64,000 bases of DNA from contig PNAJ01000117.1 of assembly GCA_003170295.1 (NCBI GenBank), forward strand, positions 91,077 to 155,076, written 5' to 3'. How positions within the stretch are numbered: position 1 is the first letter of the stretch; each line of letters opens with the position of its first letter. Positions 57,140 to 64,000 of the stretch are shown here, one piece after another. Below the pieces are notes generated by a model, which did not search any database, was not told where the DNA came from, and saw nothing but the letters and a program-made list of their open reading frames with translations. This DNA is from Bryobacterales bacterium (GTDB lineage Bacteria; Acidobacteriota; Terriglobia; Bryobacterales; Bryobacteraceae). Made by a program: the position numbers and the translations under genes.

Positions 57140-58621
57140 ATGCCCCGTCTGCGCCTCGCAATGATCTTCGCCGCGGTCCTCCCCTTGACCGCCGCCATCG
57201 ATGACCCGGTCCGCGTCGAACAAGGCCAGCTCTCCGGCGTCCCCGGCTCCACTCCCGATCTTCGCGTTTATAAAGGAATCCCCTTCGCCGCACCTCCCGT
57301 TGGCGATCTGCGATGGCGCGCGCCCAAGCCCGCCGCAGATTGGCCAGGCGTTCGCAAAGCCGACCAATTCTCCGCCACCTGCATGCAGACGCCGTATCCG
57401 GAAGGCTCACTCTATCGCTCCGAACCGCAGCCTGTCAGCGAGGATTGCCTCTACCTTAATATATGGACCGCCGCGAAATCGGCATCCGACAAACGCCCCG
57501 TGATGGTCTGGATTCACGGCGGCGCATTCACCCGGGGCTCCGGTTCCACGCCGACTTATAACGGCGAGGCGCTCGCGAAAAAAGGCGTGGTCATCGTGAC
57601 CGTCAACTACCGCCTCGGAATCTTCGGCTTCTTCGCGCATCCCGAGCTCAACCAGGAATCCGAGCATCACTCTTCGGGAGACTACGGCATTCACGACGAA
57701 ATTGCCGCGCTGCAATGGGTCCAGAAAAACATCGCGGCGTTCGGAGGCGATCCGGCGCGCGTCACGATTTTCGGCGAATCCGCCGGATCGTGGGCCGTCA
57801 ACGTTCTGGTCGCATCGCCGCTTGCGAAAGGTTTGTTCCAACGCGCGATCGGTGAAAGCGGCGCGAATTTCGCCATCATGACCAAACTGGCCGACCTCGA
57901 AAAATCCGGCGCGCGGCTCGGCTCGGTGCAGGATCTGCGCGCCAAATCCGCCGACGACATCTTGAAAACCGCCGGCGCATTTTCCGTCAACATCGACGGC
58001 TGGCTGTTGCCCACCGATGTTTCGACGATCTTCGCAAGAGGCCAGCAAAACGACGTTCCCGTTCTGATCGGATCGAATGCCGATGAAGGCACCGCTTTCA
58101 TGCCGCCCAAAATCACGATGGCGGCCTTTGAAGCCACTGCGAAACAACGCTTTGGAGCTAACGCCGATCGTTTCCTGAAACTCTATCCGGCCGCCTCCGA
58201 TGAGGACGCCTGGAAAGCGTCCGCCGCGCTGATGCGCGATGAGCGATTCGGCCTCCAAATGCGCACTTGGGCGCGAATGAGCAAAGCTCCCGCGTATCTT
58301 TACTATTTCAGCCGCATGCCGCCCGGACCGCTCAGCGGGCACTACGGTGCGTTCCATGCCTCTGAAATCTCCTATGTTTTCGGCACTTTGGACATCGGCA
58401 AGCGCGTCTGGCAGGATGCCGACCGTAAACTAAGTGAAACTATGTCCTCTTATTGGGTGAATTTCGCGACTACCGGCAACCCCAACGGCAAAGGCCTCCC
58501 CGCTTGGCCGCAATATGATGAAAAGAAAGATATTGCAATGGGTTTCGGCGATCAGATTGAACCGGTTCCGGTGCCGAATAAAGCCGCTCTCGACTTCCTG
58601 ATCGAGCTGCGGAGCCGTTAG
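57140..58621 (+). CDS. Carboxylesterase / para-nitrobenzyl esterase family protein
   Basis: A 493-residue exported alpha/beta hydrolase. Signal peptide is at about 1-19. The oxyanion motif MVWIHGGAFTRGSG (about 120-133) and nucleophile elbow FGESAGSWAVN (Ser near 214) are clear. The acidic residue is in GSNADEGTAFM (about 313-323) and the His in GHYGAFHASEISYVFG (about 400-415). It cleaves carboxylic esters; the natural substrate is unknown. It has no close neighbour in an operon and a strong promoter for the next gene starts just after it. Confidence 0.9.
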   Translation: MPRLRLAMIFAAVLPLTAAIDDPVRVEQGQLSGVPGSTPDLRVYKGIPFAAPPVGDLRWRAPKPAADWPGVRKADQFSATCMQTPYPEGSLYRSEPQPVSEDCLYLNIWTAAKSASDKRPVMVWIHGGAFTRGSGSTPTYNGEALAKKGVVIVTVNYRLGIFGFFAHPELNQESEHHSSGDYGIHDEIAALQWVQKNIAAFGGDPARVTIFGESAGSWAVNVLVASPLAKGLFQRAIGESGANFAIMTKLADLEKSGARLGSVQDLRAKSADDILKTAGAFSVNIDGWLLPTDVSTIFARGQQNDVPVLIGSNADEGTAFMPPKITMAAFEATAKQRFGANADRFLKLYPAASDEDAWKASAALMRDERFGLQMRTWARMSKAPAYLYYFSRMPPGPLSGHYGAFHASEISYVFGTLDIGKRVWQDADRKLSETMSSYWVNFATTGNPNGKGLPAWPQYDEKKDIAMGFGDQIEPVPVPNKAALDFLIELRSR

Positions 58622-58625
58622 GACC

Positions 58626-58654
58626 TTGACACCCGACCGTAACTTCGTTATAGT
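58626..58654 (+). promoter_or_regulatory. Strong predicted sigma-70 promoter of the M23 peptidase gene
   Basis: TTGACA at 58626-58631, a 17-base spacer and TATAGT at 58649-58654. It starts 5 bases after the esterase stop codon and about 94 bases before the M23 ATG, leaving a leader of about 87 bases. Confidence 0.75.
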
Positions 58655-58747
58655 GAGGATTCGTTAATTTTTGACGGTACTGCGCGAAGTATTCTCCGGC
58701 GTATGGCCCCTATCTTGGGCCTAAGTCGAATTAAATCTAGGAGATCG

Positions 58748-59632
58748 ATGAAGCAGCACTATTTCGTGGTCGTCCTCGCGCACTCTTTACACGGACGCTT
58801 ACGCCGAATCCATATTCCCCACCAGGCGCTTTACCTGGTGCTCGCGTTATCTCTTTTCGGAACCTTTTCGCTTTTTGGGATGGTATCGAGTTACCTTCGC
58901 ATGACCTGGAAGGTTTCCAATTACAACAACTTGCGTTCTGAAGTCGATACGCTCCGCAATAAGTACCAGGTTTTGCAACGGGATAATGACGAAAAGCAGG
59001 AGCAGCTTGCGTCCCTGCAATTGATGGCAAGCGAAGTCAGCGTTGCTCTGGGACTGAAGCGAAAGCTGGAAGGTTCCAATGACATCGCGGATGAAGGTCC
59101 GCTGGTTCCCTCCTTTCGAGAGTCAATTGAAGAATATAACTTCCTGAAATCAGCCAGTTTCTCCCGTTTACATCACGAATATGCACGTAAGTGGCAGATC
59201 AACATTGTCCCGAGCGTGTGGCCGGTCAACGGAGTCCTGTTAAGCCGCTTTGGCGAGCGCACCGACCCGTTTTCGGGTGAAGGCGCCATCCATGCTGGCG
59301 TCGACATTTCCGCGCCGACCGGAACCCCGGTTCATGCGGCGGCGGATGGAATAGTCTCACGGGCTGAATACTATGGCGGTTACGGAAGGCTTATCGTCAT
59401 CGACCACGGCAATGGAATGAGCACCCGCTACGGGCACCTCTCGCGGTTCGATGTGGTTCCGGGACAAGAAGTCCGGCGTGGCGACGTGATCGCGTTTTCA
59501 GGGATGACCGGGCGCGCGACGTCTCCGCATTTGCACTACGAAATACGGATGGGTGGGGCGGCCGTCAACCCGCATCCTTACCTGACGCGGTCCGCAATGT
59601 TGCAAACCGGGCACTCGGATCTGCCGTTCTAA
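58748..59632 (+). CDS. M23 family metallopeptidase with coiled coil
   Basis: A 294-residue membrane-anchored protein. The start at 58748 (MKQHYFVVVLAHSLHGRLRR) has AGGAGAT just upstream. One membrane helix (about 30-50) is followed by a coiled coil (about 60-95) and the M23 LytM domain (about 160-275): HAGVDIS carries the first zinc His and Asp, YGHLSR and HLHYEIRMGG supply the others. Both HxH positions are intact, so it is probably active as a cell wall endopeptidase, cutting peptide cross-links during growth or division. Confidence 0.92.
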   Translation: MKQHYFVVVLAHSLHGRLRRIHIPHQALYLVLALSLFGTFSLFGMVSSYLRMTWKVSNYNNLRSEVDTLRNKYQVLQRDNDEKQEQLASLQLMASEVSVALGLKRKLEGSNDIADEGPLVPSFRESIEEYNFLKSASFSRLHHEYARKWQINIVPSVWPVNGVLLSRFGERTDPFSGEGAIHAGVDISAPTGTPVHAAADGIVSRAEYYGGYGRLIVIDHGNGMSTRYGHLSRFDVVPGQEVRRGDVIAFSGMTGRATSPHLHYEIRMGGAAVNPHPYLTRSAMLQTGHSDLPF

Positions 59633-59715
59633 CGCATCATAATCGACCTTAATTGCTCAAAGAGTAGCCTCGACGAAGCCTTAATTGACCATATTTGATA
59701 CACTGTAGAGCGATT

Positions 59716-60738
59716 ATGCGCCTACTGCCTCGTCTGATTGTTGCTTCCGCGGGCATCTTCATGCTGACTGCGGCGTACTACCGAATCAACACACCCGGCG
59801 TCATGACCGACGCGGCGAAGGCATTTCTCGCCTCGCTTCCTCCGGACTTGAAAGCGCGGGCCATGTTTCCTTTCAGCGATGAAGAACGCTTCAACTGGCA
59901 CTTCATCCCGCGGGTGCGCAAAGGACTTGCGTTTCGCGAAATGGGGCCGGGGCCGCGGCAGCTTGCGCACGCGCTGCTGGCCGCTGGTTTGAGCCAACAG
60001 GGCGTGATCAAAGCGGATACCGTGATGAGCCTCGATCAGGTGTTGAAGGAGATCGAAGTGAACCCGGTGAACGAGCGCGATCCGGAAAAATACTACTTCA
60101 GCATTTTTGGCGAGCCGTCGGAAACCGCAACTTGGGGCTACCGAGTCGAGGGGCATCACCTGGCGCTGAATTTCACGATCGTGAACGGACGCGTCGCGTC
60201 GACGCCCAGTTTCTTTGGAGCGAATCCGGCCGAGGTGCGGGGCACGTCGCGCGCAGGTTTGCGGACGCTTGCGCGTGAAGAAGATTTGGGACGCGAGCTG
60301 GTGAAATCGCTCACTGATGCGCAGCGGGCGATCGCGATCGTCGATAAGCAAGCGTACAAAGACATCATCACGATGGCTTCGCGCAAGGCGGCGATCGAAG
60401 GGAAACCGAGCGGGATTGCGTTCGCCAAGCTGACCGCGAAACAGCGCGACGTGATGGATAGCTTAGTGGCCGAATACGCCAACGATTTTCCGGCTCCGAT
60501 TGCCGAGGCGCGGATGGAGCAGTATCGCAAGAGCCAAAGCAATCTGATGTTCGCGTGGGCGGGCGGCATTGAAAAAGGCAATCCGCATTACTATCGCATC
60601 CAAACGCCGGTGTTCCTGATTGAATACGACGATACGCAGAACGAGGCGAATCATATTCATTCGGTATGGCGGGATTACGCAGGCGATTTCGGAGTGGATC
60701 TGCTCGGGGATCATTATAAGACGAGTCATCAGAAATGA
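59716..60738 (+). CDS. DUF3500 family exported protein
   Basis: A 340-residue protein. The start at 59716 (MRLLPRLIVASAGIFMLTAA) gives a signal peptide. The DUF3500 core includes FNWHFIPRVRKGLAFREMGP (about 59-78), WGYRVEGHHLALNFTIVNG (about 147-165), PSFFGANPAEV and, near the end, TPVFLIEYDDTQNEANHIHS, which has acidic and His residues suited to metal binding. The function is unknown. A repeat of the GAGCCGTGAC family follows directly, inside the start of the next gene's leader. Confidence 0.85.
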   Translation: MRLLPRLIVASAGIFMLTAAYYRINTPGVMTDAAKAFLASLPPDLKARAMFPFSDEERFNWHFIPRVRKGLAFREMGPGPRQLAHALLAAGLSQQGVIKADTVMSLDQVLKEIEVNPVNERDPEKYYFSIFGEPSETATWGYRVEGHHLALNFTIVNGRVASTPSFFGANPAEVRGTSRAGLRTLAREEDLGRELVKSLTDAQRAIAIVDKQAYKDIITMASRKAAIEGKPSGIAFAKLTAKQRDVMDSLVAEYANDFPAPIAEARMEQYRKSQSNLMFAWAGGIEKGNPHYYRIQTPVFLIEYDDTQNEANHIHSVWRDYAGDFGVDLLGDHYKTSHQK

Positions 60739-60739
60739 C

Positions 60740-60762
60740 TCCGCTCCCTTTCGCGGCTCGGT
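60740..60762. repeat. Dispersed repeat, GAGCCGTGAC family (diverged)
   Basis: TCCGCTCCCTTTCGCGGCTC at about 60740-60759 plus GG, similar to the arm at 22002-22025. It lies between the DUF3500 stop and the YfhO-like start. Confidence 0.5.
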
Positions 60763-60769
60763 AGAGCCC

Positions 60770-62944
60770 GTGCTCGTGAAAATCGGTCGGCGGTTTGCGG
60801 GTCCGGGGCTGCTGTTCATGATCTGCGTGCTGTTCCACTGGAAGCTGGTTTTAACCAATCAATATACTTGGCTTGAGGCGGGCGATATTGGAAGCCTCAT
60901 TATGCCGTGGTTTCAGTTTCAGGCGGGCGAGTGGCATCAGTGGCGTTTTCCGATGTGGGATCCGAACAGTTGGGCAGGACAGCCTCTGTTCGGACAAGCG
61001 CAACCGGGGGCGGCTTATCCTCTCAACTGGCTGTTGTTTTGGATGCCGCTCGAGCGCGGATGGCTGCGGCAGGACGTGCTGCATTGGTTTTATGTCCTGG
61101 TGCATTATCTGGCGGGGCTGACTGCTTACGCGTTGTGCCGGGACCTGGGGCGGTCTCGACTGGCGTCCATTCTCGGGGGGATTGTTTATTCACTGGCGGG
61201 ATACGTCGCGTCCATCGATTCGCCGCAAATGCTGCATGGGGCGGTTTGGGCTCCGTTGGTGTTTTTGTTTTTGTTTCGGGCGACCGCTCCCGATGGTCGC
61301 GGTTCCATACGGAATGCGGGGTTATCGGGATTCTTTTTAGGGGTCACGTGGCTTGCGGGGCATCATCAGATGCAGATTTTTTTGTCGCTGGCGGTGATCG
61401 CTGTAGTAGCCAGTAGCCAGAAGCCAGTAGCGAGAATGATTCGTGTGGCGGTAGTGGCTTTTGCTATGACCGGGCTGACTAGCGCGTTCCAGACTATCCC
61501 GGCGGCGGAGTATGGGCGTCTGGCTGTGCGGTGGGTCGGCACCGATAAGCCGCAGGGGCTGCAGGAGACTGTGCCGTATTCGGTGCATGCGCAATATGCT
61601 TTGAAGCCGATATCGCTGATCGGCATTTTTGTCGCGGGAGTAGAGCAGGGTCCTTATAACGCATTTGTTGGGGTTGTGGCGCTGACGTTCGCGATCTTGG
61701 GTGCGATTTTCTGGTGGCGCGAGCGGCACGTGCGGTGGCTTGCTGCTATTGGGCTCGGCGGGATCGTGTTCGCGCTGGGCGGCAATAGCGTATTTCACGG
61801 GATGTTGTATGCGCTCGCGCCGCTGGTGGAGAAGGCTCGCGTCCCGGCAGCAGCTACGCTGCTGTTTGCGGTGGGTGTGGCGCCGCTGGCGGCGTATGGG
61901 CTGGATTCGTTGAGGTGGCGGCAAGAGCCGGACCGGGGGGTCCGGCGCGGACCAGGGGGTCCGCCCCACCTCGCACAGGCGGGTTGGATTCTTGCGGGGT
62001 TTGGGGCGGTGCTGGCGGTGGGGTGTCTTCTCTTTTATGCCGCGAAAGTCTCCTTTGACGATCGGCTGATGATTACTTCGCTATGCGCGATTCTTGCGGC
62101 GGGGTTGCTGCGGATTTCAAACCGCTCGGGGGGCTGGGCGGCGCTTGGGCTGGTGTTGTTCGAGCTAGGGAATGTGACCGACTACAATCTGGCGACTGCG
62201 AATCGCGCGACGCATCCTTATCTCTACAAGCTGGCGGAGCATTTCGATCTCGCGGGATACGTGCGAGGGCAGGGTGAGGCGGCGCGAATTGTTTATGACG
62301 ACAAAGCGATCCCTTACAACATTGGGGATTGGTATGGCATCGAGACGTTCAATGCTTATGCCGCTAGTGTGCCCGGCAGTTTGTGGCGGCACCAGGTATT
62401 TTCACCGCGGGTGCAGGATATTTTGGGGGTCCGGTATTACTTTGGATTGACGCCGCCACGGGCGGATTTGCGGGAAGTCTTTGAGGGCAGAAGCGGCCTT
62501 AAGATTTTCGAGAATCCGCAGGCGTTTCCGAGGGCGTGGGCGGTGCATGCCGCGGTGCGGGCGGGCGATTTGGCCGATCCGAAGTTCGATGCGCGGCATA
62601 CCGTTTTTCTCGAGGGCGAGGCGCCGAGGCTGGCTGGGTGCGAGGGCGACGATGTCTGGATGCCTCATCATCAGCCGAACTACGTCATGATTCGGGCGAC
62701 TATGAATTGCCAGGGGATGGTGATTCTGACGGATAGCTGGTTTCCGGGATGGACGGCGACGGTCGACGGGCGGCGGGCGGTTATTGAGAAAGCCTATGGA
62801 GCGTTCCGTGGGGTGGTGGTGGATGCGGGCGATCACACTATCGAGATGCGATATCGTCCATGGAGCGTTTACGTGGGCGCGGCGATGAGTGCGGCGGCGG
62901 GGTTGATTGCGTTGTGGATGGGAATAGGTGCGAGGAAGGCATGA
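60770..62944 (+). CDS. YfhO-like polytopic membrane protein
   Basis: A 724-residue membrane protein (start GTG 60770; GTG 60776 is an alternative; the frame further up overlaps DUF3500). It has about twelve membrane helices and a soluble C-terminal part (about 520-680) that ends with MRYRPWSVYVGAAMSAAAGL. DIGSLIMPWFQFQAGEWHQW and MWDPNSWAGQPLFGQAQPGA are family motifs of YfhO, which moves sugars from polyprenyl carriers. Three repeats of different families are inside the frame: 61281-61306, 61404-61432 and 61921-61973. They encode SSQKPVAR and EPDRGVRRGPGGPPH and do not break the frame. Confidence 0.83.
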   Translation: MLVKIGRRFAGPGLLFMICVLFHWKLVLTNQYTWLEAGDIGSLIMPWFQFQAGEWHQWRFPMWDPNSWAGQPLFGQAQPGAAYPLNWLLFWMPLERGWLRQDVLHWFYVLVHYLAGLTAYALCRDLGRSRLASILGGIVYSLAGYVASIDSPQMLHGAVWAPLVFLFLFRATAPDGRGSIRNAGLSGFFLGVTWLAGHHQMQIFLSLAVIAVVASSQKPVARMIRVAVVAFAMTGLTSAFQTIPAAEYGRLAVRWVGTDKPQGLQETVPYSVHAQYALKPISLIGIFVAGVEQGPYNAFVGVVALTFAILGAIFWWRERHVRWLAAIGLGGIVFALGGNSVFHGMLYALAPLVEKARVPAAATLLFAVGVAPLAAYGLDSLRWRQEPDRGVRRGPGGPPHLAQAGWILAGFGAVLAVGCLLFYAAKVSFDDRLMITSLCAILAAGLLRISNRSGGWAALGLVLFELGNVTDYNLATANRATHPYLYKLAEHFDLAGYVRGQGEAARIVYDDKAIPYNIGDWYGIETFNAYAASVPGSLWRHQVFSPRVQDILGVRYYFGLTPPRADLREVFEGRSGLKIFENPQAFPRAWAVHAAVRAGDLADPKFDARHTVFLEGEAPRLAGCEGDDVWMPHHQPNYVMIRATMNCQGMVILTDSWFPGWTATVDGRRAVIEKAYGAFRGVVVDAGDHTIEMRYRPWSVYVGAAMSAAAGLIALWMGIGARKA
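61281..61306. repeat. GAGCCGTGAC-family repeat inside the YfhO-like gene
   Basis: CGACCGCTCCCGATGGTCGC at 61281-61300 followed by GGTTCC. It matches 60740-60762 and the arms at 22002-22070 in most positions and codes for ATAPDGRGS. Confidence 0.5.
61404..61432. repeat. TGGCTACTGGCT repeat inside the YfhO-like gene
   Basis: On the minus strand CTACTGGCTTCTGGCTACTG and more, the motif of 52013-52041. It codes for VVASSQKPVAR at the end of a membrane segment. Confidence 0.65.
61921..61973. repeat. GGTCC-family double hairpin inside the YfhO-like gene
   Basis: AGAGCCGGACCGGGGGGTCC begins at about 61924, followed by GGCGCGGACCAGGGGGTCCG and CCCCACC. The copy at 62951-62999 differs by two A/G exchanges. 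It codes for EPDRGVRRGPGGPPH between two membrane helices. Confidence 0.85.
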
Positions 62945-62950
62945 AGACAC

Positions 62951-62999
62951 AAGAGCCGGACCAGGGGGTCCGGCGCGGACCGGGGGGTCCGCCCCACAC
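62951..62999. repeat. GGTCC-family double hairpin between YfhO-like and acyltransferase genes
   Basis: AGAGCCGGACCAGGGGGTCC, then GGCGCGGACCGGGGGGTCCG and CCCCACAC. It lies 6 bases after the YfhO-like stop and ends about 7 bases before the acyltransferase ATG. Confidence 0.85.
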
Positions 63000-63005
63000 G
63001 GACCT

Positions 63006-63968
63006 ATGAAGGTTTCGCACGCTTACTTTCCGGCGTTCGATGTGTTTCGGGGGATCGGGATTTTGTTCGTGGTGCTGGCGCATACGCCGACTTGGAACGA
63101 TACGCTCGCGCCTATTCGACCGATCGGCGCGCTGGGTGTCCACATGTTTTTTGCGCTTAGCGGATTTTTGATTACGTACCGGTTTGTTGAAGAGTACGAG
63201 CAGACGGGGCGCATCGATCTGCGCTCGTTTTACCGGCGGCGCGCGCGGCGCATCCTTCCGCCGGCGGTCATTTATCTGGCGGTGCTGGCGGCGATGGGAA
63301 TGGCCAGTCTCAAAGAAATCGCGGCTTGCCTGTTTTTTTATCGCAACCTTATTACGGGTGGCTGGTATACGGGGCATTTCTGGAGTTTGAGTCTGGAGGA
63401 GCAGTTTTATCTGGCTTGGCCGTTGTTGCTGGTCGGGCTCGGGATCGCGAGGGCGCGAATTGCAGGGATCGGCATTATCGTCCTTACCGTGATTTGGAGG
63501 ATCCATGTATTTTCCGTCGATGCGGCGGCGAATATTTACCGGCCTGACTTGCTCGCGGATCATTTGTTGTGGGGATGTCTCATTGCGTTGAGTTGGAAAA
63601 AAGTGTTGTTGATTCCTGGGTGGATTCGGATGGGGATTGGGGTTGCGGGGATTGTTGCGGCGACTTTGCTGATTTATGAGCAGCCTCGGTTTTGGCAGCC
63701 GGTGTTTGCACTCTGCGTCGCTGTCGGGTTCATTCTGGCGGCGGAGGCTTCGCAATCGTGGGCGGCGAAGTTGATGCCGGTGCGAAAGCTGGGAGAGGCT
63801 AGTTACGACTGTTACCTATGGCAGTCGTTGTTCCTGCCGCTGCCGTTCGCGAGAATGGCGCTGCCGTTCGCGCAGAGGCTGCCGTGGAGTTATCTGTTTA
63901 TCGGTGTGATTACGGCGGGGAGTTTTTGGTTGACGTTTCCACGGAGACGGCGTGTAAATCCGACGTAG
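63006..63968 (+). CDS. Membrane acyltransferase, OafA/NodX type
   Basis: A 320-residue membrane protein of acyltransferase family 3. The start at 63006 (MKVSHAYFPAFDVFRGIGIL) is used; the upstream part of the frame is only the repeat. Family motifs are FDVFRGIGILFVVLAHTPTW (about 11-30; the active His near 27), FFALSGFLITYRF and YRRRARRILPPA. It moves acyl groups to sugars of surface glycans in the inner membrane. It may share a pathway with the YfhO-like gene upstream. The C-terminus ends with a basic RRRRVNPT tail. Confidence 0.88.
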   Translation: MKVSHAYFPAFDVFRGIGILFVVLAHTPTWNDTLAPIRPIGALGVHMFFALSGFLITYRFVEEYEQTGRIDLRSFYRRRARRILPPAVIYLAVLAAMGMASLKEIAACLFFYRNLITGGWYTGHFWSLSLEEQFYLAWPLLLVGLGIARARIAGIGIIVLTVIWRIHVFSVDAAANIYRPDLLADHLLWGCLIALSWKKVLLIPGWIRMGIGVAGIVAATLLIYEQPRFWQPVFALCVAVGFILAAEASQSWAAKLMPVRKLGEASYDCYLWQSLFLPLPFARMALPFAQRLPWSYLFIGVITAGSFWLTFPRRRRVNPT

Positions 63969-63973
63969 GGCGG

Positions 63974-64000
63974 GCGGCGACACGAGTGTCGACGCGGCAC
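63974..64000. repeat. GTCGACAC palindrome at the right edge
   Basis: GGCGACACGAGTGTCGACGC lies here, followed by GGCAC. It shares TGTCGACGCGGCAC with 39227-39240, and CGACAC/GTGTCG with 10511-10526. The window ends inside or just after it. Confidence 0.65.

Noticed and set aside
62928..63005. N-terminal extension of the acyltransferase
   Set aside because: It is translation of the GGTCC repeat; family members begin at MKVSHAYF-like sequence.

Overview
The window looks like chromosomal DNA of a GC-rich, Gram-negative soil bacterium of the Acidobacteriota, most like the Solibacter/Bryobacterales group. The grounds are the mix of families: TonB-dependent receptors with an N-terminal carboxypeptidase-regulatory-like domain, a VPS10/BNR-repeat protein, DUF885, DUF2252, DUF5666 and DUF3500 proteins, an acidobacterial-type quinoprotein, a PEP-CTERM protein, Uma2 nuclease, and many exported c-type cytochromes. 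This is an inference from gene content; no 16S gene is present. No prophage, CRISPR array or intact insertion sequence was seen.

Layout. 1-8.2 kb: truncated TonB-dependent receptor, Uma2, GT39 glycosyltransferase, HIT-like hydrolase, then a same-strand run UxaA - DsbA - M28 peptidase - orphan. 8.2-14.7 kb: a hairpin-rich element, PEP-CTERM protein, sterol-desaturase-like enzyme, small kinase, ArgD-type aminotransferase, a cytochrome/copper-monooxygenase-like protein and a FecR protein. 14.8-18.8 kb: RNase P RNA, a 997-residue OmpA/PKD/Ig-like surface protein, ribosomal protein S21. 19-28.3 kb: ECF sigma factor with an overlapping 68-residue membrane protein, SDR plus FAD oxidoreductase, DUF885, DUF2252 and the BNR protein. 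28.4-34.6 kb: SixA, a small membrane protein, then a tightly overlapping cluster MazG - GNAT - N-succinylamino acid racemase - MFS - SDR. 34.6-45.6 kb: MaoC-like protein, a duplicated beta-domain protein, QueG, TPR protein, a uridine kinase broken by an in-frame stop, tRNA-Ser, cytochrome c + quinoprotein, EAL-HDOD protein and an octaheme cytochrome. 45.6-64 kb: Tat-exported enolase-superfamily protein, polyphosphate kinase, TonB receptor + DUF5666 pair, DCC-LMF fusion, methyltransferase, cytochrome c, carboxylesterase, M23 peptidase, DUF3500, YfhO-like membrane protein and an acyltransferase.

How the genes work together. Much of the window serves the cell envelope: polymer uptake and hydrolysis (TonB receptors, M28, carboxylesterase, BNR protein), periplasmic electron transfer (four cytochrome genes and a quinoprotein) and wall or glycan work (GT39, YfhO, M23, acyltransferase). 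The clearest pathway is the GNAT/racemase pair, which matches two of three steps of the known D- to L-amino acid salvage route.

The most unusual property is not a single gene. At least six small palindromic repeat families are scattered between genes, and several copies lie in frame inside coding sequences (YfhO-like gene, DCC-LMF gene, the end of the YkgJ gene). Other points to check are the nonsense codon in the uridine kinase, a 20-bp divergent intergenic region with overlapping -10 boxes, and Gly/Arg-rich tracts shared by four unrelated exported proteins.
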